A DNA stretch of 64,000 bases from Eremophila alpestris peregrina (taxonomy: Eukaryota; Chordata; Aves; Passeriformes; Alaudidae). Location: NCBI GenBank assembly GCA_009792885.1, contig WMCF01000026.1, positions 1,054,001 to 1,118,000 of the forward strand, in the 5' to 3' direction. Both the position numbers and the translations under genes were made by a program. Position 1 is the stretch's first letter; the number at the start of each line of letters is the position of its first letter. The notes beneath the pieces were generated by a model. That model worked only from the letters and a program-made list of their open reading frames with translations, made no database searches and was not told the DNA's origin. Shown here in pieces: positions 50,479-62,900 of the stretch.

Positions 50479-53168
50479 ACCAACATACAAGAATGTGTTT
50501 TCCAATTGTTTTGTGGTTTTAGGAGACTTTTTGCAACCTATTCTCAACTTTCCCTCAGTTCCTGTATTATGAGCAATTTAATTATCTATTTTCTTATGAA
50601 AACACTAACTGAATTTTTCAAACCTTTTTATTTGAATTTGAATATTATGAGTGCTTAATGATAGAGGAGTTTGATTAATCAGTATTAAAAATTTATGACA
50701 CTGCACACTGAATTTCTTGGGTCTTTAGTTTCATGTTATATCAAATCTTTATACAAGAAAGCTATTTCACAAGAAAACTAAATGTCCTTACAGCAGTGTT
50801 TAATTCTTTCCTGACATATGAAATGAGAAATGATAAATATGATAGATACATTATATCATGTTGAGAGTAGTTTCTTGAGAAATTTTGCACATGCAGTTAA
50901 TTTTATGTTTACTTGATGGATGTATATACAAATCATATTGCAGTATAAATAAGCATTAATGTCAAAATAATTTACCTTGAAACTGCTCTTCACTTACAGA
51001 CTGCAATTCTGAGTGCATGGAAACTGTGAGGAATAATACATAAAAGAGTCTGTTCATGGGGGGTTAAGTATTTTGATACACACCATTCAATGAAGAGCCA
51101 CTCATCATCAGTAATAAATTAATTTTTTTAATAACTGGGTGTAAATATATATATAATATGTTATATTAATCACATCAAAGAGCAATTCTTCCCTAATACT
51201 AAAAAGTAAAGGTCCAGAGCCCTCTATGCAGTTAGTTTTAATAATATCCTGATTGCAAAACAGAAAATTTAAGTCAGTAAGTCTCTTATTAAACTTTGAG
51301 AGTTTCAAACGGCAACAAATCATAAACCAATCTTCATTTGGTTTGAATTATTCAAAGGGAAATGAGACTTAGTAGGGTGCTTCTGTCTTCTGAACTGGCA
51401 GAGAGACAATGAAAAAGCACTGTTTTGTTCAAACTGGTATTGAAACTGATTTACACTATCAAATAAAGTGTGCTTCACATTTCTTGTTGCATATATACTA
51501 ATGTATATCATGAACTCAGCTCAGTTTATATCTGCATGGATTAAGTCCAACAAAAGAGGCATTTCTATAAAGCTGTCAGGAAAACAAACCTGTTACCACA
51601 TAAAAATACATGCAGCACTCTGAACACTTTAGTTTAATGAATTTATTTTGCTGTGCTTATCCCCGGCTGTGAGGCAGAGGACAGTGATTTATAACTTGCA
51701 GAGCCATAGGCCTGATAGGATGATGAAGGACCATTTCTTCTCATTGTGCCAGCAGAGCTTCTTTTCATCTCTTCTCTTATTCTCTGTTCATTGTTTGCCC
51801 TTGGCATCATCAGTCACCAGGCAGTGCAGTTTACAAACATTCTTTTGGCTGGCAGAAAATAAATTGGTCAGCAAATGATGTGAAATCTATCAAATTCCTA
51901 CAAAGCTGCAGCTTGAAACCCCTATTCGAGCTGATCCATAGTTTAGGTAACATTTTACTTTTAAGGAATAGAGTCTTCCCTCCTCACTCATTACTCAGGG
52001 CAAGATGCATTTCCTTTAATCTTTCAGCAGTCAAAGGCTGACCAACTTCCAAGAGCTGAAGAGACTAAATCATTTATCTCTGAACCTTTTTTGCTTTTGT
52101 TACAGAACCCACATGGACAACTTTATGGAGGCATTGTTGAGCAGTATTTGTCATTGTGGGTAACCAGATATGAAGAACAGCCAACATGGTGAAAGTAGCT
52201 GAACTTCATTGTTGAAAGGAAAACATATAAACCAGAAAGGTAACAAGGAACAGGTCTAAAACCAGAAATGACTAATGTGTCGTATTTATCCACTTGGCAA
52301 TGTCCACATGATGTAATTTCGACTACAAAACCCTGTGTGTTTGAGTTTGGTGTCATCCTCAAGTAAACCAGTTGTCTGCAAATGACTGAAGCTGCTGAAT
52401 GGTAAAGAAGGTGCTTGTATATTTTATCTGAAAAAAAAAAAGAAATCTGGATTACAGATCTGAACAGAAGTAGACACACGGGTATGGCTTTCCTAAATAA
52501 TTGAGCTAACTGGCAGAGCTGTTTTGACCATAATGTGACTAGCTTGGAGACATGAAGAAGATTTGCAGAATGTGAAGGCTGAAAGGGACATGGTGTTTTA
52601 GTGCTATATGTATATTAATTTTAGACTCTTGGGACAAAGTCTTGAAAAACATCCCAAAACTATCATTATTGCTCACTAGAGGATCACAGACTGAGACTAA
52701 CAAAAAAGTAATTTACTCTGCTAGTACACTGCATCTGCATTATATGTGTGTTTGAATGATTTGCAGTATGATGGGGCTTTTTTTATCTTAACCATTTTAA
52801 GCTGATGAACCTGAAGTTCCTGCTAGGTCTGAGTTTAAAGGTAAGTATGAAAGGAAAACATTTTTTCAGTGGTCTGACCTTTTCTATGCTCCTGTTAACT
52901 GGATTTACTGTTTATAGCCCACATGGTGGTGATAGCAATGATTAAAGTCTTCCACAATGAACCTAAGGATCTGAATGAGTATTTTTCAAGAGCTTCGCTC
53001 TGCACAAATTTCTCATAAGTGTCAGTAATTATTTGCCATCAATAACAGGGAAATTGAAAATGTGCATAAAAGAGCCAGAAGTAATAATTGAAATGTTCTG
53101 AGTAATATTTCTTCAGTTTGTAGTACCTTATAAGTGTGTGTCCCATGCTCATTTCTTTACCAGCCTAC

Positions 53169-53183
53169 CCTGGCAATGCCAGG
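53169..53183. repeat. Short palindrome CCTGGCA-A-TGCCAGG
   Basis: Seven-base arms surround a single A. It resembles an NFI double site, but the GGC/GCC spacing is three bases rather than the usual five, so a factor assignment is not supported. Confidence 0.6.
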
Positions 53184-56100
53184 ATTGTGAGGGATCCCAA
53201 AGAGCAGGGCTGGAGGCATCCCAGGCATGTTCATGTGCATCACACCGTTCAGTCTCTGCCTGTGGGACATGCCTTGCACTGCTGTACAGAACTGAAGGGT
53301 TTAAGCTCCTCTTAACCGTTTCAGTCTGCAGAGGGCTGAGCTGTGGGGTGCTGCAGGCTCAGTGCAGAAGACTGCAGTGCTGTCAGTGCCAGAGCCCTGG
53401 AAAGACCGGTCAGGAGGGGGATCCCTTTCATCCTGATGTAAGTTCCATTGTTTCTACCTGTCTGAAGTGGGTCAAAACCATAGTAAACTCCCTGATCATA
53501 AATCTGTCATTTATTTTGATCCCCACTGTTGACCAAGTCACAGTAGCAAAGTGTCTGAGAACATGCAAGTCTCTCAAGGACCAGTAAAGAGTTTAGCTGT
53601 CCCCACCAGTCTGGGCTTTTGGGAATTTCCAGACCTGCTGTTGCTGATTTAGAAGGAATGGGATACAGCACCGCCCCCCCAAACGCATCAGTTTCTTTGA
53701 TATTCTGAAATGCATCAGCAATCAATAATTTTAGTTTGATCTTTTTGGTGCCTCAAATATTTGCAGAAGGAAAGACTTGACTGAAAGTCTGTCCCTCAGA
53801 ATGACAAAATTCATGATGAAAAATATGTTTGCTGTAAAAGACTTGAGAGCTCTTTAGTCCTTTTAAACTAGCAAATTAGGGAAGTGTGTTTTACTCTTGG
53901 TAAGTTGGATTAAGTGACATATCTCTCTTGTTCCTTTTTTTTTTAAGTCTTTGTACCATCACAGCTGACACAGATCTGGCTATCCAGCTTTCTAAAGTAT
54001 TTGTTTTAACAAATGACTGAGTTTTGCCAGCCTCCTCAGGCAGTGAAGTTGTTAGATTTCTAAGTTACTGTTTGGATACTTACAAGATTGACTGCTGATG
54101 TCCATTCAATTTGCTTTCTATCTTTCTGTGAGCACAGCAATTTTTACTGGGTTGTTTTATGTTTTGAGGAATTAGACAGTTACTTTTGTAGTCCTCTCCA
54201 AGATCAGCAACTCTGCAGATGACTTTTTTTCTGAAAATGTTTGAAATCAGTGAATACTTATTGAAACTTCCGAAGTGTTTCAAGTAATTCCACGTACAAT
54301 TAAGTTTGTATGATTCCTTCTTTATTTTACGATGTGTATTCTTTTTAAAACAACATTTTAAAAGGCTGGTTTTACCCCTTGAGTACACATCTCTCTCAAC
54401 TTGTCGTTTTCATCTTATAGGTTTGCAAATGATACAGGCAATTACCTCTGTGAAGTTCTAATATGTATAGCAGATGGATACAGATGCTCCTGTTGAAATG
54501 GGGGAGAATTTACTTTATTTTTCTTAGATTAAGGATCAAAATTTTTCACAAACAGCACTAACTCTAAGGAAATAACTGATTGTTACAGGGCTTCACCTGT
54601 TTCCTTTTTTACAGTAGGAAGAGGTCCTGCAGAGGACAAAAGGTGAGTTCAGCCATCAGACAGATGTCCCTGAACAGTCTTTTGACTTTTTCACATGAAA
54701 CCTTGCTCTGGTCAGCATTCATTGACTCTTGGTGGAGCCATTGAATCTTGATGGATTCCTTTGAATTGAAAGTAGAGTCAGAGCCAACATCTTCCTTCCT
54801 TTTGAAGGAGGATTTTTGGTAGGATTTCTTTATCAAATTGAGGAGCTAAGGGACCTGTTAAAAGTAATTAATCTTTCATTGGCACACATATTGAAGTCCT
54901 GGCACAGCTATGACTTCATCCATATTTAGTTCTTGTAGAGGTATGAAGAAAGGCCATGTTTCTCTCTGTATGAGTAAAGATTGGCTGGGGGAAGAAAGAT
55001 TAGCTTCAGGATCTGAGTTACTAGATGCTAATTCTCAGAAGCATACTAAGTCTTTACAAATAAATAGCTGGAGTCTCACTTCTCCCAGGATTTTATTCTG
55101 CTTAATATATAAGAGAGATATTTAGATTTAAAAGATTGTAGCTTCCGTGATGTTGAATTGCCATGTTTCAGTCATATCCTTCCCAATGAATATAAAATGC
55201 CACCCTTTATATAAACATGGAAGTGTAATTTGGCAGCAGTGTACATGCTGCTCTTGGTGGTAGAGGTTGCAAAATCATGGAGTATTCTTATCTGTAATTT
55301 TTCAGAGGACAGCTCTTTAGTCTGCTGTGGGCATTGAAACAGCTGAAATTCTTTGGACTCTCTATATGGCAGTATTTATTGCCTTACTGTTCAGCATCTG
55401 TTTTTCCTGTGTCTGCAGGGAAAAATCTATATTAAAATGTCAGATCTAACTTTCTGGCTAAAGTTACATAAAGTCTTGGATTTGGAGTTTCCTGAGTACA
55501 TCTATATATAAACAGCATCAGCCTATGAAACCTTTTATATCTATTGTATATTTTTATTTTACTAATCATGATTAACATTAACATGATTAAAATCTTTAAT
55601 CAATTTCTGAACACCACTAGAATCACTGTTAGAATTAAGGACTCTGCATGTGTTGAACCTTTCAACATGACAGTAGAAACAGTAGTTTCAAATTCTTACA
55701 GGCTTTTAAAATTTTCTTCCTTTTTTATTCCTTTCTCATATGAAAAAGATACCTTTTGAAGATTCATGCTTTCCAGGAAATTAGTATTTTTCACATCTTC
55801 CTGTCATTGTCTAAAAAACATGCAGCTCTTCCTCTTAGAAAGCCACAGTAGACTATTTAATTTAGCTGATTATTAAAAAAACACAATATGGAAGGGCCAT
55901 CACTGTGCTTTTACAATGACTTTTTCTCCTCATGGTCTGTTATGTTTCTGCCTCTTTTAAGCTGTGCTGAAATACCTTCTGTATTTTTCATTTGCCCCCT
56001 TTCTGCTATGTGCCTTAATTCTACTGCCAGTCTTCTATCACCAGTCTGGTCCCATGCCATGTTTGTATGTCATGGTGAAGGACAGAAATATATCTGAGTT

Positions 56101-56391
56101 CATAACCATAATGAGTTTATCAAGTAACAGGTTAAAAAAAAATAAAGGTATTGAAAAAGATCTTGTGAAGAGGACACAAAAGTTCTTTAGTGTTAGCCTG
56201 GCTGCCCATCAGCAAACACTTGATCTGCTCTTGCCTCATTGTCCCTATCCTGTTTGAGAGATATAATTGTAAAACTAGTTGAGTTTCAATTTTTTAAAAC
56301 CAATATAGGTCAAAAAATTGGGAGAATGCAAATGAAAACCACCTGGAAGGTTCCTTCACAAAAACCATAGTCCTTCGGCAAATATATTAAC

Positions 56392-56412
56392 AAAAAAAAA
56401 AAAAAAAAAAAA
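56392..56412 (+). repeat. Poly(A) tract of 21
   Basis: Twenty-one consecutive A follow TATTAAC. There is no AATAAA at the usual distance upstream and no recognisable processed gene copy before it. It is most simply a homopolymer. Confidence 0.85.
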
Positions 56413-58914
56413 GGTGTTATATCCATTTCTCATAGTAAGCTCTTCTCTTTGCATTTCAGTCATTTTGTCTTACTGTACTTTTTTGCAATGCTGTATTTTT
56501 ATGGGCCTATGTATTTGTATGTGAGAAGATAAATACTTCAATATAAAAAATATCAATGGAGTCTTCTTTGAATCTGCTTTAATCTCTTTCCTTAAGGGTT
56601 TGAACATTCAGCAAGGATTTTTTTGTTTTGTTTTACTTTGTTTCCAAAGTCAATAGGAAACATCTCATAAAAATGTATTTTATTTTTTCAGTTTAATGCT
56701 AGATGCTGTTATTTACATTTACATGCTGTATTATGTTGGGAAAAGAGATAGCTTAAATTAATGACATTAATAATTCCTCTCATAAATTACATTGCAAGGA
56801 AAGTAAAATTAAACATTGCAATAGAATTAGTTTCAAGTATAACTGATAAACCTCAGGTTGTATCTTTAATTATGTTTCCTAAGCAAGGAATTCAATATGG
56901 TAATGTTATAATTCTTGTAATATTTGCCTGGGTGCTTGACCATTTCTTTGCCAAAGGAGTTGTTGTATCCCTGTGGCAGCCAGGGTCATGCAGATGGAGA
57001 ACATCCCTACCAGACCTGTACAGACTGTTAACACAAAGTAAGCTTTTCCTGGGGAAAAACTAACAATTGCTCTAGAGTGAATTTTCTATACCCTTCACTT
57101 TTAAATTGAGCTGTCAGCAGGCACTATACTTAACAAGCTTACTTTATATGCTATTCATTAGATGTCTGCTAATAAATGACTGACAAGGCAAATCTGAAAG
57201 ATTTCATCAGTGATCTGTCAAAATGCAGCATGATTAACTCTCAAAACTTAGAAGTTACTGTCATGAGGGCTGTCACTTTGAGTTCATTTGTTTGCTTCAC
57301 TTGGTTTGGCTGGCAAAACCTATCTTTGTTTAAAATCATGCCTCTGGGACTATCTGCCTGGTTCATTTTGTCTTCAGAATGGCTTTCTACCTAGTGCTGG
57401 AATCATGTACTTCTCACTGAAATGCTATTGGAGCAGATAGACACGAATCCTGGGAAAGCCACAAGTTTCCCACTTCATTATGGTACCCTTCCCTAGTCTG
57501 CACAAGCGTATGATTTATGTGTGCCACTCACACAGATCCATCCTAGAAGCCAGAGAAGCTTTAGGTTTGACACCAGATTGGCTTCTGTTTTCAAAGCTTA
57601 TAGGAATCTTAAGATTATATGCTGATGCAAGTAACTTTCAATCAAACCTTTGCCCATGGTGTTTTGTGAAGGTAGTTTATAGACTCTAAGATGTTCTTCT
57701 ATATGAGGTAGAAACTGTGATAATTTGTGCACTACAGAGGGATCTGAGCCTTGTGCTGTGACATTCCTGTAGCCTTTTGCAACATGTCTTTAAATGAACT
57801 GCTCTGGAGAGAGCCAGGTGCAGAATCCAGGCAGAAGCCAGAGAGCAAACCAACAGTTGGGCAACAGGGTAGATTTTGGTTCTTGCAGGTGGGATCATTC
57901 CCTAATCTTCCTTTGCTATGGATCTGTCTCTCACAGACACATACAGCCATATCCACTCTAGCATCAGTGTGTCAATACACCCTATCACCAAAGACAGTGT
58001 CTTGCACAAGGAGTACTGCAGATAACCCACTCTGAGATGGAACAAGGAGGCCAAGATAGAATTAAACATTGATGCATTTCCTGTTCTATCTTTGGCTGAA
58101 AAAAATACCTTAGTAGGAGACTAAGTCCAAAGCTTTAAGTGCTCAGCAGGAGCCCTTAAAATCCCTTTAAACCAGATAAGACGTAATAATCTTGTTTCTT
58201 TGTTGGACTTAGTAGATTCTGTTCCATGGTGTGTACTGATTCTGCATGGGGAACAAAAAAGAGAAGGTCCTATACTAATTGTAGGAAGGATATGTTTCCC
58301 TTTCATTTAATCCAGAAATTATTTGGTTTAGGTGAAGGTGCTATTTTAGACAAATTGTTCACATGGAAACTTAGTAAGAAACTCAAAATTATTCCTTCTT
58401 TTTCTAGACAGGTTGTAGCATTAGGAAGTAGGCAATTTACAGGTCAAAAAATGTAGCCTTGTCTTTCTCAGGATTTTGGTGTAAGTCAAGTGCCAAATTT
58501 AGTAAGTTAAATTGTTGTGTTATGCCAGGAATATGCAAAAGTTTAATTTATATTTTCAAGTAATATAGATCTATATTTGCTTTTTATTTTTAGTTTTCCA
58601 AGTAAAGTAGTTAGGAACAAAGACTTTCAGCATTTGCATATTTCCACAAATGTCCTGGCCTGCCTTTTCATCTGTGTTTTTTTAAACTTGTAATTCAGTT
58701 TTCACACTTGAAATAAGATGCTGCTACAATCTTATCAATAGGGGATAAAATGCTAAATTTTTGAGTGGTTTATCATCCAGCCTTCAACCTTCTAAGACGG
58801 GAAAATATTCCATCATCTTTTTAAACACATTAATTCAGCAGGATTACTTGTGCTGAAATTAAGTATGCACATAGCTCTTTTTAGGGATTAGATTGACAAC
58901 TCACACCTTTAAAA

Positions 58915-59988
58915 TCCAAACCTTTTTAAAGATGGGTACAATGTTTCCCTTTTTCCAGTCATTTGGGATTTCACCTGACTGCCATGACTTTTCAAATATA
59001 ATGGAGAGTGGCTTGGCAACTACATCAGCCATTCCCCTCAGGATTCTGGGCTAGATCTCATAGCTCTCTGTACATAGATTTATGTGCATTCAGGTTCCTC
59101 AAGTTGTCATGAACCTGATCTTTACTTACCGTGGGAAGCACTTTGCTCCCTCAGTCTGCATGCTGCTGTTCATCCTCTCAAGAGGTGTGGGAAGGAAGGT
59201 TGCCATTGAAGACTGAGGCAAAAGAGTAAAAAAGTTCTTGATTACCTCAGCCTTCAATTAATCCACTGTCCCTGTTTTGTAACTGTTGTTTTTCAGGGGG
59301 CAGCACCTTCTTTCGCCTTCCTTTTATGGTTAACAAAACTGTAGAAGCTCTTCTTGTTATTTTTTGAATCCCTTGCCAGGTTCAGTTCCAGCTTCTCCTT
59401 GGTCTTCCTCACCCCTACACAGCCAAACTTCATCTCTGTACTCTTCCAGGGTACCTTTCCTTGCATCCACTGCCTGTGCATTTGCTTCTTTCCTTTTACT
59501 TTGACCAGCAGTTCCCTATTCAGCCATGCTGGTCTCTCACCTGACTTTTTGCTCATGGGAGTTGCTAATTCGTCCACTCTGTGGAAGTCTTCCTTAAGGA
59601 TCTGCTGTTTCCACTCCCCTGTCCATGATGGAAGTCTGCCAGTGGATCCTATTGACTATATCCTTGAAAAGTTGGAATTTTGTACAATTTCCTAATGTAC
59701 AGGGGCCTACCTTCACACCTTTCTGAGCCATATCCCTCAGGACTGCAAACGCCACCAATGCACCATCACCACAGCCCAGGCTGCCTCCAGTCTTGATGTC
59801 CCCAATTACCTGCCTTACTTTGGTCAGATCCAGTATTGAATTCCCTCTGGCAGAATGGGGAATGTCTATTTTGCCTAGCTCAAGGAGTTATCATGCATGC
59901 ATTCCAGGAGTGTCCTGAATTGCCTACTGCTCTTTCTGTTACTGTCCCAGCAGATGTCGGGGTGGTTGATGTTCCCCAGCGGGACATG
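58915..59988 (-). mobile_element. CR1 LINE ORF2 remnant (endonuclease end to reverse transcriptase)
   Basis: Translated on the minus strand from right to left, the family order is intact. NHPDICWDS near 59950-59978 is the C-terminal part of the endonuclease. GGSLGCGDGALVEF lies near 59750-59800. The linker RPAWLNRELLVKVKGKKQ and LELNLARDSKNNKKSFYS follow within 59293-59577. DQVHDNLRNLNAHKSM lies near 59070-59120, and EKSWQSGEIPNDWKKGN, from the reverse transcriptase N-terminal half, near 58940-58996. Stops and frameshifts separate these blocks, so it is dead. Similarity begins inside the endonuclease and ends after the first RT blocks. The catalytic RT motif and the 3' end are missing, so this is an internal fragment, truncated on both sides. 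Confidence 0.95.
59293..59577 (-). pseudogene. CR1 ORF2 fragment, longest intact frame
   Basis: This is the longest uninterrupted piece (94 codons) of the CR1 ORF2 remnant. It encodes the basic linker between endonuclease and reverse transcriptase, with SKKSGERPAWLNRELL near its start and LNLARDSKNNKKSFYSFVNH near its end. It opens at an internal Met that is not a genuine start. A stop follows directly after KEGAAP, where active copies continue into the RT domain. It has no independent function. Confidence 0.9.
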
Positions 59989-62900
59989 AGAAACTTTGAT
60001 TACCTGGTTTGAGACTTGGCCTTAGTTTGTGTTTCTTTTCTCAGTAATGCTGCCTGATAAGTCCTTCTAAATATAGTTGAAGAAGCTCAAAGACTACATA
60101 TCATCAGTGAGCAGAGAAACATAAAATCATCTTTGCTTCCTCTAAGCAAATCTGGACGTTAAATCAGGCAGACCCCCAGCTGCTTTACATTTCTATCTTA
60201 AGAAATAAGAATGTGATACATGCTGAGAAACTCTGACTGCAGGAAGCTGTTAAAATAATGAGCAATTTACTTGAAGGGATAATAAGGGTTTAGATGTGAC
60301 TGTCTGGAATGAGGAAAAACAAAAATAATACAATTAAAGTATATGAAATCACGTTTGTGTGAAATCAGTGTGGATGAGGTCAGAAATAGAGGGTTCTAAA
60401 TATATTTCCTGGTTCAACTGTATTGATAAAATCAAAATATTCAGGTTATATGAAAATGTTTTATATTAGGAAAACAAAATTGTTCTTTTTGTGTCCACTT
60501 TATTGCATATGTCTGAGACCTGTTCCTTTCACCCCTGTTCACCTTGAAATAGTCATCATATTCAAATGATCCCATTAAAACCTGTGAGGTTCATTGAGGT
60601 GGATAATGTCTGAAGGGCTCAACCTTCAACTAATATGAGCTGGTTTTGAAAAAGGTCCACATTAGATTAAAATATAATTTTTTGATTTAAAACAAAGTTG
60701 CTTTTTTTCCTAAGTACAATCAATTTATGAAAAAATTGAAATGTAAATGCTTCTATTTTACAATGTATTTGAATCCTTTTATAGATGTCTTGTGTATCAA
60801 AATCCCCACAGAGTATATTTTTATATCTTTGTCTGTTGGGCTTATGCAAAAATTCTAGGGAGTAATTTTGTCATCCTATTATTCTCTGGATGGCAGCAAA
60901 TGAAAATGCTGGATCAAAGTATTCTACTTTTATCTAGCTAAAAGTCAGAATAATCTATAATAGAAAAGCTAAAGCATTCTTTGTAGGTTTCATCAGGTCA
61001 CAATGGTGGTAACTTCTACTGCACTGTGTAATGTACTGTCATGTCACCTCAGATACATTGGGAAAGGATTTGGCATGGTGTCACCTGAGATCATTATGGT
61101 CAGGACTTACTCTCTCTAGCTTAGGGAAAGAAAAAAAAAAAGACAGTTGTAGGAAGGCATTAGGGAGAAAAATCTCAAGTTTTGGTATTTCTCATTTGGA
61201 AACACAAGAGAATTTCAAATAGTGTTGTGGTTAAATTAAGCCAGTGTGCACCACAGTGGTGTAAGGTCCACCCTTCATTAAGAACATTAAGTTATACATT
61301 TTAGAGAAAAAAACTTGATTAAACCAGAAAAGATTTTGTTCCAATCACTATAATATGCTGCCCAGAGGGAAGGCATCATGTGTCTCTTTCTCAACATTCT
61401 TGTAAGGAATTAAAATTGGAATTTTATTCTTGTATCTCATGAGACATTATTTGTTCTTTCAGACAGTTCTAAATTGAGTATTACAGTCTAAGGCTGTTAT
61501 GACAGTTTTGTTCTCGTTTTCCCACCCTTCCCAAATCATCTTTAACTTCACAACTTTTGGACAGTATTGGAGTCAAAATTACTTAAAAAAAATCCCCATG
61601 AGATAATTCTTCCTGTATTCTAGCCTGACATAGAAAGCAACAAAAATCTCACATCTCTGCATTTACACAATTACCATGCATATTTCATACAATAATGTTG
61701 CTTAAATACTTTTGAACATGTATTGTTAAGAACATGTAGACCCACAGAATTAATCTTGTGAGTTAACATAATTAATGTAAAGTAAATTATAAATATAGTG
61801 TGAAGTTATTATGATGATCAAACCCAGCCCCAAATCTCCAGTTTGGAAAGGCCTTTAGGTTCTTTCTTTACAAAGAACCATTTGCTTTGTATGATCATCA
61901 TGAAGACATCAGCTCTTGCTCCTCACTCCTCTGTGTTAGACTGCTGGTGAAACAATCCTAAAATTCACCTATGACCCATATTCCTGAAGTGATTTTGTTA
62001 TGTATACATCTCAGTTAAATTTATGTATCTCAGTGATAATTTAAAATTTTGGCATTGATTGTAGCTAATAAAAATCTGTACCTTTTTTATTCTCCTTGGT
62101 ACTCTGTGCAAGTCACCTTAAGTAAAGTTCCCTGTTGGGGAGTACAATTCAAACACAAAGCCTGGTTTTGTCTAGGCAGCTCATTTCAAAGTAATTGTAA
62201 ATGACATACCTTGGCACAAGCAATCCCTTCTGTTGTTGTGGGCCATTCTTACCAAATCAAACTAAACTTGAAAATCATCTGTTCACAGGATGACCAAGAT
62301 CTGGGAGTTTCTCAGGTTAGTTTGACATTGTTCTGGCTTCTGTTCAGTCTTCTGGTTTCTGGTGGAGAAAAGGTAAGAGCCCGTTGGGAAAAGAAACAAG
62401 TTGGGGGGTTTTTTTCATTTTTTTTTCTTTTTTTTAACTTACCTATTTATGCAACTACCAAAGAAATAACTTTTAGAATACCAGCTAATCCCAAACTCTT
62501 GAGGATAAAGTGACAAAAAGTAATTTTTTTGCTGCACAGGTGGTTTGTGGCATACACAGCAGGAACAAGAGCAAAGCAATAATTTGTTCAGTTCAAGAGA
62601 TCTGCTAGTTTGCTGATAGTGTCACCAGAAATATTTACACCTGCACAGGTAGAAGCAGAAATCTTCACATTCATTTTTCCCAACTTAGCAAAACTTATTC
62701 TCTAAGATCTGTATCATTGCAGCCCTAATTCATAAATATGTTTAATTTTTAAACATGCTTCTAAATAAATTTTTAATAAGATTGTACTACTTCATGAATG
62801 AAAAGTGTTCTGTGCAGCAAAATCAAAGGCAGTCTGAGTGTAACACAGATCCATGGACAGGCTAATAGATGAATGCAAGATGTTTACTTTGCGTGGATTC

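Larger units (their letters stand above)
44736..58914. other. Unique non-coding sequence with candidate regulatory spots
   Basis: No recognisable protein family appears in 14 kb. The part from about 46200 to 47000 is somewhat richer in GC and holds paired motifs that look regulatory. The part 53150-53440 is also GC-richer and carries a 149-codon open frame (53138-53587) with many Cys but no known domain. AT-rich palindromic sequence lies at 50421-50478 and an A21 tract at 56392-56412. Splice-flanked open segments are treated as findings. Confidence 0.6.

Noticed and set aside
53138..53587. 149-codon open frame as an intact gene
   Set aside because: No known domain, no promoter or Kozak support, and the length is within chance for a GC-richer patch. 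Only the splice-flanked part is kept as a finding.
56250..56412. Poly(A) as the tail of a processed gene copy
   Set aside because: No polyadenylation signal at the right distance and no recognisable gene sequence upstream.
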